The position numbers were made by a program, and so were the translations under genes. From contig CAWJGC010000011.1 of the NCBI GenBank assembly GCA_963842355.1, positions 434,001 to 498,000 of the forward strand: 64,000 nucleotides of DNA. The letters are read 5' to 3'. Origin of the DNA: JASHPR01 sp963842355. GTDB taxonomy: Bacteria > Actinomycetota > Actinomycetes > Streptosporangiales > Streptosporangiaceae. The notes under the pieces are model-generated. The model saw nothing but the letters and a program-made list of their open reading frames with translations, did not search any database and was not told the DNA's origin. Below, in pieces: positions 8,604 through 17,781 of this stretch. Within the stretch, counting starts at the first letter, position 1. The number at the start of each line of letters is the position of its first letter.

Positions 8604-8755
8604 GGGGCCGGCGGGCCGGGTCGGGCAGAGGGCGGGCCGGGTCGGGCAGAGGGCGGGCCGGCGGGGCCGGGTCGGGCAGAGGGCGGGCCGGGTCGGGCAG
8701 AGGGCGGGGCCGGCGGGCCGGGTCGGGCAGAGGGCGGGGCCGGCGGGCCGGGAAA
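8604..8755. repeat. G-rich short tandem repeat between recA and an ABC gene
   Basis: About five imperfect copies of a unit centred on GCCGGGTCGGGCAGAGGGCG, with alternating 21-bp and ~30-bp periods (the longer form adds GGCCGGCG). The array is almost pure G/C with G runs on the plus strand. It sits just upstream of the LexA box relative to recA. No gene is supported in 8540-8950. Confidence 0.8.
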
Positions 8756-8960
8756 CGGCGGACCGGGGCGGCCGCGGGAAACGGCGGACCCGGGGTCGGC
8801 GGGACGGCGGTGGTGCTGGCCCCGGGGCCTGCGGTGGACCTAGGTCCACCCGCAAGACGCCCCCCAGCCGTATACCGGCGCGGGGCTGCCTCGCCTAGCG
8901 TAGCTGGCGGTCCCGGCGACGGGCCGAGAGCGGCGCCCCGGGACGGCTGAGGAGGAAGTC

Positions 8961-9680
8961 GTGAGCATGCTGGAGCTGAGGGGGGTATCGAAGGTCTACG
9001 GCGACGGGCCGGGCCGGGTGTACGCGCTGCGCGGCATCGACCTGTCGGTCGAGGCCGGCTCGCTGGTGGCGGTGATGGGGCCGAGCGGCTCGGGCAAGAG
9101 CACGCTGCTGACCATCGCCGGGAGCCTGGAGGACCCGAGCAGCGGCGAGGTGCTGATCGGCGGGCACGAGGTTTCGCTGATGTCGCGGGGCGCCCGGGCC
9201 CGGCTGCGGCGCCGCACGATCGGCTACGTGTTCCAGGATTACAACCTGCTGGCCGGGCTGACCGCGGCCGAGAACGTCGCGCTGCCGCTGGAGCTCGACG
9301 GTGTCGGCGCCAGGAAGGCGCAGGCGGCCGGGATGGCGGCACTGGAAGAACTCGGCCTGGCCGACCGGGCTTTCCGGTTCCCCGACGAGCTGTCCGGTGG
9401 CGAGCGTCAGCGGGTCTCGATCGCCCGCGCGGTGGTGGGAGAACGGCGGCTGCTGCTCGCCGACGAGCCCTCCGGCGCGCTGGACTGGGCCAACGGGGAG
9501 GCGGTGATGCGGCTGATCCGCGCGAAATGCCGGGAAGGCGTGACCGGCGTGGTGGTGACCCACGACGCGCAGCTCGCGTCGTGGGCCGACCGGGTGGTGT
9601 TCCTGCGGGACGGGTACGTCACCGACCAGACCGAACCCCTTCCGGGTCCCGAGTCTCTCCTCACCCTGGCTGAGCCCTGA
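8961..9680 (+). CDS. ABC transporter ATP-binding protein, LolD/MacB type
   Basis: 239 aa. ATPase subunit with Walker A GPSGSGKST, Q-loop (YVFQDYNLLAGLTAAENVALP), signature LSGGERQRVS, Walker B LLLADEPSGALD and the H-loop VVTHD. The Q-loop and DEPSGALD sequences are typical of the LolD/FtsE/MacB group that works with FtsX-like permeases. No permease gene is adjacent: downstream are minus-strand genes. The GTG start is preceded by GGAGG with a 5-base spacer; an ATG two codons later is an alternative. Substrate unknown. Confidence 0.88.
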   Translation: MSMLELRGVSKVYGDGPGRVYALRGIDLSVEAGSLVAVMGPSGSGKSTLLTIAGSLEDPSSGEVLIGGHEVSLMSRGARARLRRRTIGYVFQDYNLLAGLTAAENVALPLELDGVGARKAQAAGMAALEELGLADRAFRFPDELSGGERQRVSIARAVVGERRLLLADEPSGALDWANGEAVMRLIRAKCREGVTGVVVTHDAQLASWADRVVFLRDGYVTDQTEPLPGPESLLTLAEP

Positions 9681-9705
9681 CGGGCCGGGCGGGTACCGCC
9701 GGCGG

Positions 9706-9969
9706 TCAGGCCGGGGCCCGCAGCCTCGCGCGGACCAGGTCGGCCAGCGCCACGAGGTCGACGAGGGCCGTGGTGTCCACCGTGATCAGCTCGCCGATGC
9801 CCGCCGGCTGGTCGCAGGAGGCCATCTGGTCCGGCGGCAGGCGGGTCACCACGTGCACGGGGTGGCAGGTCGCGGCGCGCTCCGCGTAGCGCCGGGCGGC
9901 CAGCTCCGGCGGGCAGACGCAGTTCACCACGACCGGGCGCGCGCACAGGGCCGAGATCCTGTCCCGCAT
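9706..9969 (-). pseudogene. C-terminal fragment, possibly of a P-loop kinase/AAA ATPase
   Basis: 87 codons, starting 6 bp after the DUF3046 stop. The sequence (NCVCPPELAARRYAERAA...HPVHVVTRLPPDQM) resembles the region after the P-loop in zeta-toxin-like or AAA kinases, where an Arg-rich RRYxxRA helix follows a strand. No Walker A is present and I find no upstream part in any frame, so this looks like a remnant. It could instead be a small real protein expressed with DUF3046; I cannot name a function. Confidence 0.35.
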
Positions 9970-9975
9970 CAGCGG

Positions 9976-10170
9976 TCAGCGCAGCCGCTCGGGCACGTCG
10001 AACGTCTCGCACACGGCGAGCCAGACCGTCTTGGCGTCTTCGCCGTCGACGAGCGCCTGGTTCACGGTCCGGCCGCCGAGGGCGGCCAGGACCTGGTCCT
10101 TGGCCACGCTCTCCGCGTACGCGTCGCCGAACTGCGCACGCATCCGGTGCCAGAAGTCGGTGAGCCGCAC
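9976..10170 (-). CDS. DUF3046 family protein
   Basis: 64 aa from a GTG start (VRLTDFWHRMRAQFGDAYAESVAKDQVLAALGGRTVNQALVDGEDAKTVWLAVCETFDVPERLR). It matches the small DUF3046 family, a conserved actinobacterial protein usually encoded close to recA. Function unknown. It is likely the first gene of a minus-strand unit with the fragment that follows. Confidence 0.85.
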   Translation of the reverse strand: MRLTDFWHRMRAQFGDAYAESVAKDQVLAALGGRTVNQALVDGEDAKTVWLAVCETFDVPERLR

Positions 10171-10411
10171 GGCGGCCAGGCTACCCTCCCAGGTCCGCGC
10201 CGGTCAGGCTGGCGCCAGCCTCGGGGAGATCGGCAGCACCGACGACGGCGGCCAGGTTGGCCCCCCAGGCCCGATTGTCGGCGTCGGCAGTCAATACACC
10301 GGAAAAGGCCAATTGATCGCTGTTCACGATGCACCATGTCTTAGCGCATTCGTTTGCACGCTGTGCCCGGGGGGGAACCGCCCGAGGCGCGCATCACCTC
10401 GGGAGGATGCG

Positions 10412-10678
10412 ATGGCCAAGTCTGCTCGCCCGGGCGGCAAGAGCCGCGTCACGTGGGTCGCCGTCACGGTCCTGTTGCTGGTTGCGATCGGCGGCACACT
10501 GTGGGTCCCGATCTACGCGCGCTCCCTGCCGAAGCTCGGTGATTTCCCCTTCTTCTACTGGTACCAGCTCGTCTGGGTGCCCGTGGTCGCCATCTTGACC
10601 TGGGTCTGCAGCCTGCTGCTGCGGTCCAGGCCGGCCCCGGGATCCGGATCAGAAAACGGCCGGGGGGCCCGCAAGTGA
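10412..10678 (+). CDS. DUF3311 small membrane protein (copy 1)
   Basis: 88 aa with two transmembrane helices (~12-30 and ~45-65) around the conserved PFFYWYQLVWVP motif of DUF3311. Proteins of this family are small partners encoded just upstream of sodium:solute symporters of the monocarboxylate (MctP/MctC-like) type. Strong ribosome binding site (GGGAGGAT) before ATG 10412. Its stop overlaps the symporter start (GTGA), so both are co-translated. A paralogue is at 12581-12829 with the same upstream sequence. Confidence 0.88.
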   Translation: MAKSARPGGKSRVTWVAVTVLLLVAIGGTLWVPIYARSLPKLGDFPFFYWYQLVWVPVVAILTWVCSLLLRSRPAPGSGSENGRGARK

Positions 10679-12480
10679 GTCACATTAACGCAGTGGCGTT
10701 CACCATCCTCGTCGCCTCGTTCCTGTTCGTGACCTTTACCGGCTTCGCCGCGGCCAAGTGGCACCCGGCGGAAGACCCGATGCACCTGAACGAATGGGGT
10801 CTCGGCGGCCGCGGGTTCGGTACGTTCGTCACCTGGTTTCTGCTGGGCGGCGACATCTACACCGCATACACGTTTATCGCCGTGCCCGCGCTGGTCTACG
10901 CGACCGGCGCCGCGGGGTTCTACGCGCTGTCATACACGATCATGGTCTTCCCGATCGTGTTCATCTTCGCCCCGCGGCTCTGGTCGGTAGCCCGCGCCCG
11001 GGGCTACGTCACCCCGGCCGAGTTCGCCCGCGGCCGGTACGGCTCGCAGGGCCTGGGGCTCGCGGTGGCGGCGACCGGGATCCTGGCCACCATGCCCTAC
11101 ATCGCGCTGCAGCTGGTCGGCATCGAGTCGGTGCTGACCGTGCTGGGCATCGGCGGCAACTCGGGCAACGTCTTCGTCAGGGACCTGCCACTGACCATTG
11201 CGTTCATAGTCCTTGCCGGTTATACCTACCTGGCCGGGCTGCGCGCGCCGGCTCTGATCGCGTTCGTCAAGGACACGCTGATCTACGTGACGGTCATCGT
11301 CGCGATCCTGTACATCCCGGCCCGGCTGGGCGGCTGGGGGCACATCTTCGGCGCCGCGTCGGCGCACCTCAAGACCGTCAACCCGGCGACCGGCAAGCCG
11401 TTCGGCAGCCTCATCGAGGTGCCGGCCGGAGAATGGGCCTACGCCACGCTCGCGCTCGGCTCGGCGCTGGCGCTGTTCATGTACCCGCACACGATGACCG
11501 GCGTTTTCGCCGCCCGGCGGCGCGACGTGATCAGGCGTAATATGGCCCTCCTGCCCGCCTACACGCTGGTGCTCGGCCTGATCGCGCTGTTCGGCTACAT
11601 GGCGCGCGCGACTCCGGCGGTGAACGCGGGCGTCAAGGCCGGCGGCGGCAACGCCCAGCTTTCGGTGCCGCTGCTGTTCGAGCACATGTTCCCGAGCTGG
11701 TTCGCGGGGATCGGCTACTCGGCCATCGTCATCGGCGCGCTCGTCCCCGCGGCCATCATGTCGATCGCCGCGGCCAACCTGTTTACCCGCAACATCTACC
11801 AGGAGTTCTTCCGGCCCGCGGCCACCCCGGCCGAGGAGACCCGGGTGGCCAGGCTGGCCTCGCTCATCGTGAAGGTCGGCGCGCTGGGCTTCGCGCTCGC
11901 GCTGAACAAGACGTTCTCGATCAACCTGCAGCTTCTGGGCGGGATCTGGATCCTGCAGACCTTCCCCGCGATCGTGATCAGCCTGTACACCCGGTGGTTC
12001 CACCGCTGGGCCCTGATCACCGGCTGGGCCGCGGCGATGGCGTACGGCACGATCCAGGCGTACCGGACGCCCGGCGGCGGCCAGGCGCACTTCGGCGCCT
12101 CCACGGCTTCGGTGTTCGGCCACATCATGTACATCGCGGTCGCCGCCCTCGTCGTCAACCTGGCCGTGGCGACGGCGGGAACCCTGATCCTGCGCGCGAT
12201 CGGGGTGCCGAACGGGCACGACGAGACCCGGCCCGAGCACTACACCGCCGATCCTTCCGGGCCCGCGCCGGGGCAAGCCGCCGCCGCGGTGCCCGCCATG
12301 CTGAGGAACGGGCGAGCAGAACGAACGGGGAGCGGAACGCAACGGGCGAGCGGAACGCAACGGCCAGGTGGAAGACGCCCGTCCCCGGAAGGCGGGCGGA
12401 CATCGGGCTCCGGAATGAGAACCCCGGCCGGAATTGCCCTATTGCCGAGCCGAGGACATCGTTGCACCATGAGCAGTTAA
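10675..12480 (+). CDS. Sodium:solute symporter, monocarboxylate permease-like (copy 1)
   Basis: 601 aa from GTG 10675. Multi-pass permease of the SSS family: LNEWGLGGRGFGTFVTWFLLGGDIYTAYTF in the first helices, and GYSAIVIGALVPAAIMSIAAANLFTRNIY near TM8. Closest in feel to MctP/MctC-type transporters of short monocarboxylates such as acetate, pyruvate or propionate; the substrate is inferred. The last ~75 residues are low-complexity and Arg/Gly-rich and end in HRCTMSS within sequence resembling the upstream region of the first pair, so the extra tail looks like run-on created by the duplication. Copy 2 lacks it. Confidence 0.88.
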   Translation: MSHINAVAFTILVASFLFVTFTGFAAAKWHPAEDPMHLNEWGLGGRGFGTFVTWFLLGGDIYTAYTFIAVPALVYATGAAGFYALSYTIMVFPIVFIFAPRLWSVARARGYVTPAEFARGRYGSQGLGLAVAATGILATMPYIALQLVGIESVLTVLGIGGNSGNVFVRDLPLTIAFIVLAGYTYLAGLRAPALIAFVKDTLIYVTVIVAILYIPARLGGWGHIFGAASAHLKTVNPATGKPFGSLIEVPAGEWAYATLALGSALALFMYPHTMTGVFAARRRDVIRRNMALLPAYTLVLGLIALFGYMARATPAVNAGVKAGGGNAQLSVPLLFEHMFPSWFAGIGYSAIVIGALVPAAIMSIAAANLFTRNIYQEFFRPAATPAEETRVARLASLIVKVGALGFALALNKTFSINLQLLGGIWILQTFPAIVISLYTRWFHRWALITGWAAAMAYGTIQAYRTPGGGQAHFGASTASVFGHIMYIAVAALVVNLAVATAGTLILRAIGVPNGHDETRPEHYTADPSGPAPGQAAAAVPAMLRNGRAERTGSGTQRASGTQRPGGRRPSPEGGRTSGSGMRTPAGIALLPSRGHRCTMSS

Positions 12481-12580
12481 GTACGGCAAATGTCATAGGG
12501 CGCTGTGATATGCGCGCTGTGGCTGGCCTGGTGGAGCGGGGGCGGGCCGCCCGCGCGCATCACCCCGTGAGGAGGATGCG

Positions 12581-12829
12581 ATGCCCCGCAAGAACCCCGT
12601 CGCCTACGCCGCCGCCACGATCCTGATCCTCGCTGGAATCGCGGGCACGCTGTGGGTACCGATCTACGCACGCTCCACGCCGAAGTGGGGCGACTTCCCG
12701 TTCTTCTACTGGTACCAGCTCGTCTGGGTGCCCGTGGTCGCCGTCCTGTCCTGGCTGTGCTACCTGCTGCTGCGCTCCCGGCCGGACACCAGCGCCAGCT
12801 CGAGCACCGGTGGGAAGGAGCGGATGTGA
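12581..12829 (+). CDS. DUF3311 small membrane protein (copy 2)
   Basis: 82 aa, two transmembrane helices and the same PFFYWYQLVWVP motif as copy 1; most differences are at the termini. GAGGAGG lies just before ATG 12581. The preceding ~100 bp has a CGCGCATCACC element and start-proximal context shared with copy 1, which supports duplication of the pair with its leader. It overlaps the next symporter by four bases (ATGTGA). Confidence 0.88.
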   Translation: MPRKNPVAYAAATILILAGIAGTLWVPIYARSTPKWGDFPFFYWYQLVWVPVVAVLSWLCYLLLRSRPDTSASSSTGGKERM

Positions 12830-14460
12830 GTCACGTCAACGGCGTCGCGTTCGCCATCGTCATCGTGCTGTTCGCGGTCGTCACGCTGGTCGGCTTCGCC
12901 GCCGCCCGCTGGCGCCGCGCCGAGGACATGCTGCACCTCAACGAGTGGGGTCTCGGCGGCCGCGGGTTCGGCACCTTCATCAGCTGGTTCCTTTTGGGCG
13001 GTGACCTGTATACCGCGTACACGTTCATCGCCGTGCCCGCGCTGGTCTACGCCACCGGCGCCGCCGGCTTCTTCGCGCTGTCGTACACGATCATGGTCTT
13101 CCCGATCGTGTTCGTGTTCGCCCCGCGGCTCTGGTCGGTGGCCCGCGTCCACGGCTACGTGACCCCGGCCGACTTCATCCGGGGCCGGTACGGCTCGCGG
13201 GGCCTCGGGCTGGCGGTCGCGGTCACCGGGATCCTCGCCACCATGCCCTACATCGCGCTGCAGCTCGTCGGCATCGGCGCGGTGCTGACCGTGCTGGGAG
13301 TCACCGGCACCTCGGGCAACGCGTTCGTCCAGGACCTGCCGCTGATCATCGCGTTCATAGTCCTGGCCGCCTACACCTGGCTGGCGGGCCTGCGCGCGCC
13401 CGCCCTGATCGCGTTCGTCAAGGACACGCTGATCTACGTCACGGTGATCGTCGCGATCATCTACATCCCGATGAGGCTGGGCGGCTGGGGCCACATCTTC
13501 GGCGCCGCGTCGACGCACCTGAAGGCGATCAACCCGACGACCGGCAAGCCCAAGGGCGGCCTCATCGTCACGCCGGCCGGCGAGTGGGCCTACGCCACGC
13601 TCGCACTCGGCTCGGCACTGGCCCTGTTCATGTACCCGCACGCGGTCACCGGGGTGTTCGCCGCCCGGCGGCGCGACGTGATCCGGCGGAACATGGCCAT
13701 CCTGCCCGCCTATTCGCTGGTGCTCGGCCTGATCGCGCTGTTCGGCTACATGGCGCTGGCGACTCCGGCGGTGAACGCGGGCGTCAAGGCCGGCGGCGGG
13801 AACGCCCAGCTTTCGGTGCCGCTGCTGTTCGAGCACATGTTCCCGAGCTGGTTCGCGGGGATCGGCTACTCGGCGATCGTCATCGGCGCGCTCGTCCCCG
13901 CGGCCATCATGTCGATCGCCGCGGCCAACCTGTTCGCCCGCAACATCTACCTGGAGTTCTTCCGGCCGCGGGCGAGCGCGGCGGAGCAGACGCGGGCGGC
14001 CCAGCTGGCCTCTCTGGTCATGAAGGCCGGCGCGCTGGGCTTCGCGCTGGGGCTGAGCAAGGCGTTCTCGATCAACCTCCAGCTTCTGGGCGGGATCTGG
14101 ATCCTGCAGACCTTCCCCGCGATCGTGATCGGCCTGTACACCCGGTGGTTCCACCGCTGGGCGCTGGTCATCGGCTGGGCGGCGGCGATGGCGTACGGCA
14201 CGATCCAGGCGTACCGGACGCCCGGAGGCACGCAGGCGCACTTCGGTGGCTCCGCGGCCCCGGTGTTCGGGCACGTCATCTACATCGCGATCGCCGCTCT
14301 CGTCATCAACCTGGTGGTTGCGGTCGTGCTCACGCTGGTGTTCCGCGCGATCAAGCTGCCGGCCGGGACCGACGAGACCCAGCCGGCGAACTTCACCGCC
14401 GACCCCGCCGCGGGCGCCGCGGGCGCGGTCCCGGTCCCGGCGGCCACCCGGGCGCCCTGA
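12826..14460 (+). CDS. Sodium:solute symporter, monocarboxylate permease-like (copy 2)
   Basis: 544 aa from GTG 12826 (VSHVNGVAFAIVIVLFAVVTLVGF). Nearly collinear with copy 1 throughout; long stretches, for instance around GYSAIVIGALVPAAIMSIAAANLF, are identical. Divergence is concentrated in the N-terminal helix, the LKAINPTTGKPKGG loop and the C-terminus. It ends at a Pro/Ala-rich tail and is followed after 17 bp by a strong hairpin. The two copies may differ in substrate or in expression; nothing in the sequence decides this. Confidence 0.88.
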   Translation: MSHVNGVAFAIVIVLFAVVTLVGFAAARWRRAEDMLHLNEWGLGGRGFGTFISWFLLGGDLYTAYTFIAVPALVYATGAAGFFALSYTIMVFPIVFVFAPRLWSVARVHGYVTPADFIRGRYGSRGLGLAVAVTGILATMPYIALQLVGIGAVLTVLGVTGTSGNAFVQDLPLIIAFIVLAAYTWLAGLRAPALIAFVKDTLIYVTVIVAIIYIPMRLGGWGHIFGAASTHLKAINPTTGKPKGGLIVTPAGEWAYATLALGSALALFMYPHAVTGVFAARRRDVIRRNMAILPAYSLVLGLIALFGYMALATPAVNAGVKAGGGNAQLSVPLLFEHMFPSWFAGIGYSAIVIGALVPAAIMSIAAANLFARNIYLEFFRPRASAAEQTRAAQLASLVMKAGALGFALGLSKAFSINLQLLGGIWILQTFPAIVIGLYTRWFHRWALVIGWAAAMAYGTIQAYRTPGGTQAHFGGSAAPVFGHVIYIAIAALVINLVVAVVLTLVFRAIKLPAGTDETQPANFTADPAAGAAGAVPVPAATRAP

Positions 14461-14477
14461 CGGGCTCCAGGGTTTCT

Positions 14478-14526
14478 TGATCCCGGAGCATGGGGCGCGC
14501 ATATCGCACTCCATGCTCCGGGATCA
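14478..14526. terminator. Perfect 16-bp hairpin after the symporter operon
   Basis: TGATCCCGGAGCATGG at 14478-14493 pairs with its exact reverse complement at 14511-14526 around a 17-base loop. No T-run follows. Its place between the symporter stop and the lhr start suggests a terminator for the symporter operon. Confidence 0.75.
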
Positions 14527-15180
14527 GGAAAAGTGCCGCCGGCGGCGTGGCGCGGACTGTCGGCGGGGCAAGGCAGGATGGATACATGCCTGTGTCCACG
14601 CCGGTCATGAGTTCGGCCCTGAACGGCTTCAGCGAAGCGACCCGAGCCTGGTTCGGCGCGGCCTTCGCCGCGCCGACCCCGGTACAGGCGCAGGCCTGGG
14701 CGTCGATCGCGCGGGGCGACAACGCGCTGGTGATCGCGCCCACCGGATCGGGCAAGACGCTGGCCGCGTTCCTGTGGGCGATCGACAAGCTGGCCACCGG
14801 GCCGGTTCCGGCCGACCCGCGGCAGCGCTGCCGGGTGCTGTACATCTCGCCGATGAAGGCGCTGGCGGTGGACATCGAGCGCAACCTGCGCTCGCCGCTG
14901 ACCGGTGTCGGCCATGCCGCGCTCCGCCTCGGCCTGCCCCCGCTGGACATCCGGGTCGGCGTGCGGACCGGGGACACGGCCGCTGAGGAGCGCCGCAAGC
15001 TGTCGGCCCATCCCCCGGATATCCTGATCACCACGCCCGAGTCGCTGTTCCTGCTGCTCACCTCCGCCGCGCGCGAGGTCCTGCGCAGCGTCGAGACCGT
15101 CATCGTCGACGAGGTGCACGCGCTGGCCGGCGGCAAGCGCGGCGCGCACCTGGCGCTGTCGCTGGAACGCCTCGACGCGC

Positions 15181-15284
15181 TGTGCTGCCCGGGGGGACGA
15201 CCCCCCCGACCCCCCCGCGCGCCATCCGCTCGGGCCAGCCTCCGGCTGGCCGTCGCGGCTGGCACCGGCTTCGCCGCCGCACGC
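15181..15284 (-). repeat. Dispersed G/C-palindrome element in lhr, inverted copy
   Basis: Reverse complement of 15839-15942 with about 90% identity by eye. Its core is GGGGGGACGACCCCCC followed by a second C run. Against the array consensus it lacks one base between the two C runs (AGAC versus GAC), and that base would restore the lhr reading frame. Confidence 0.85.
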
Positions 15285-15838
15285 CGTCGCGGCATCGACG
15301 GTGCTCACGCGGGGGAGACGCCCCCTCGGGAACCGCGGTTCGCCGCCCGGCCCAACGGATCGGGCTGTCGGCGACCGTGCGGCCCGCCGAGGAGGTCGCG
15401 TCGTTCCTCGGCGGCGCCCGGCCGGTCACGATCGTGCAGCCGCCGAGCGAGAAGCGGATCGACCTGCAGATCGTGGTTCCGGTCGAGGACCTGGCCGACC
15501 TGGAGACGGCCGACGGCTTCACCGTCCCCGGGACCGGGGACGGGCCGGCGCCGAGGCGGCCGGGGCCAGACCCGTTCCTCGACGGGCCCGCCGACGGGGA
15601 GGCCGGGCCGCCGCCGGGCGACCCGGCGCGGCGCCGCTCGATCTGGCCGCACGTCGAAGAACGGGTGCTGGACGAGATCGAGAGCCATCGCTCCACGATC
15701 GTGTTCGCCAACTCCCGCCGCCTGGCCGAGCGCCTCTGCGCCCGCCTCAACGAACTAGCCGCCGAGCGCGTGGAGGATGGCACGCCGGACGGCATGGAGC
15801 CATACCCCCCAGGCAGCACTCTCGACGGCACGGGAAGT

Positions 15839-15942
15839 CGTGCGGCGGCGGAGCCGGCGCCAGCCGCGACGGCCGGCCGGAGGCTGGCCCGAGCGGATGG
15901 CGCGCGGGGGGGTCTGGGGGGGTCGTCCCCCCGAGGCAGCAC
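15839..15942 (+). repeat. Dispersed G/C-palindrome element in lhr, direct copy
   Basis: Partner of the inverted copy at 15181-15284; together they flank about 550 bp of helicase coding sequence. Its 3' half is the first unit of the tandem array that follows. Confidence 0.85.
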
Positions 15943-16147
15943 AGCGGATGGCGCGCGGGGGGGTCTGGGGGGGTCGTCCCCCCGAGGCAGCACAGCGGAT
16001 GGCGCGCGGGGGGGTCTGGGGGGGTCGTCCCCCCGAGGCAGCACAGCGGATGGCGCGCGGGGGGGTCTGGGGGGGTCGTCCCCCCGAGGCAGCACAGCGG
16101 ACGGCGCGCGGGGGGGTCTGGGGGGGTCGTCCCCCCCGGGCAACACA
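15893..16147 (+). repeat. 51-bp tandem array inside lhr, five copies
   Basis: Five contiguous 51-bp units (15893, 15944, 15995, 16046, 16097), nearly identical; each contains two G7 runs and a TCGTCCCCCC palindrome half. As 51 is divisible by three, each unit adds the same 17 residues (ADGARGGLGGSSPRGST) to the helicase between the RLNELA segment and VARAHHGSVSRQE. The last unit diverges (CCCCCCCGGGCAACACA). Confidence 0.95.
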
Positions 16148-17747
16148 GTGGCCAGGGCGCATCACGGATCGGTGTCCCGGCAGGAGCGCACCCAGATCGA
16201 GGAGGCGCTGAAGGCGGGGCGGCTGCCCGCCGTGGTCGCCACCTCCAGCCTCGAACTCGGCATCGACATGGGCGCGGTCGACCTGGTCGTCCAGGTGGAG
16301 TCCCCGCCGTCGGTGGCCAGCGGGCTGCAACGGACCGGGCGGGCCGGTCACCACGTCGGCGACGTCTCCCGCAGCGTGATCTTCCCCAAGTACCAGGGCG
16401 ACCTGGTGCAGGCGGCGGTCGTGGCCCAGCGGATGCGGGCGGGCGCGATCGAGGAACTCCGCATGCCGCGCAACCCGCTCGACGTGCTGGCCCAGCAGAT
16501 CGTGGCGATGACCGCGATGGACGACTGGGACATCGGGGAACTCGAGCAGACCGTGCGGCGGGCCGCCCCGTTCGCCAGCCTGACCCGGCCCGTGCTCGAG
16601 GCGGTGCTGGACATGCTGGCCGGCCGTTACCCCAGCGAGGAGTTCGCCGGACTGCGGCCCCGGCTGGTCTGGGACCGCGGCACCGGCGCGCTGCACGGCC
16701 GGCCGGGCGGCCAGCGGCTGGCCGTCACCAACGGCGGCACGATCCCCGACCGCGGCCTGTTCGGCGTGTTCCTGGCCGGCGCCGAACGGGACCGGTCCGG
16801 CCGGCACTCACGCCGGGTCGGCGAGCTTGACGAGGAGATGGTCTACGAGTCGCGGGTGGGCGACGTGTTCGTGCTCGGCGCGAGCTCGTGGCGGATCGAG
16901 GACATCACCGCCGACCAGGTGCTGGTCTCGCCGGCGCCTGGGCAGCCGGGCCGGCTCCCGTTCTGGCACGGGGACGCGCCGGGCCGGCAGGCCGAGCTCG
17001 GCCGGGCCATCGGCCAGTACTGCCGTGAGCTCGGTGCGGCCGGTCCCGAGCAGGCCACCGAGCGGCTCCGCCGTGACGGGCTCGACGAGCTGGCCGCGGC
17101 CAACCTGATCAGGTACCTGGCCGCGCAGCGCGAGGCCACCGGCTACCTGCCCGACGACAAGACCCTGGTCATGGAGCGGTTCCGGGACGAGCTCGGGGAC
17201 TGGCGGCTGGTGCTGCACAGCCCCTACGGCGCGCGGCTGCACGCGCCATGGGCGCTGGCGATTGCGGCCCGGCTGCGTGAACGGTACCAGGGCATGGACG
17301 TGCAGGCGCTGCACACCGACGACGGCATCGTGATCCGGGTGCCCGACGCCGACGACCCCCCTCCGGCCGGGATCGCCGTCCTGGACCCGGACGAGGTGGA
17401 ATCGCTGGTGACCGCCGAGCTGGGCGCGTCCGCCCTGTTCGCGTCCAGGTTCCGGGAGTGCGCGGCCCGGGCGCTGTTGCTGCCCCGGCGGCAGCCGGGA
17501 CGGCGGACCCCGCTATGGCAGCAGCGGCAGCGGTCGGCGCAGCTGCTGTCGGTCGCGAGCCAGTACGGGACGTTCCCGATCGTGCTCGAGACGGTCCGCG
17601 AGTGCCTGCAGGACGTGTTCGACGTGCCCGGCCTGACCGGGCTGCTGCGCGACCTCGCCGCGCGCCGGGTGCGGCTGGTGGAGGTCGAGACCAGCGCCCC
17701 GTCCCCGTTCGGCCGCTCACTGCTGTTCCGGTACGTGGGCGCGTTCA

Positions 17748-17781
<34 letters not shown>

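Noticed and set aside
8334..8855. RecA N-terminal extension
   Set aside because: Consists of repeated CPTRPAG-like residues encoded by the tandem repeat and overlaps the PafBC and LexA sites.
10930..12360. Large minus-strand frame opposite symporter copy 1 (and its twin at 12760-14514)
   Set aside because: Both are rich in Arg, Asp, Gln and His, mirror each other because the sense genes are duplicates, and carry no motif.
14478..14526. Terminal inverted repeat of an insertion sequence
   Set aside because: The two arms are only 17 bases apart, no transposase is present and no matching repeat was seen; a terminator explains it better.
15893..16147. CRISPR array
   Set aside because: The 51-bp units are contiguous with no spacers, lie inside a coding gene, and no cas gene is present.
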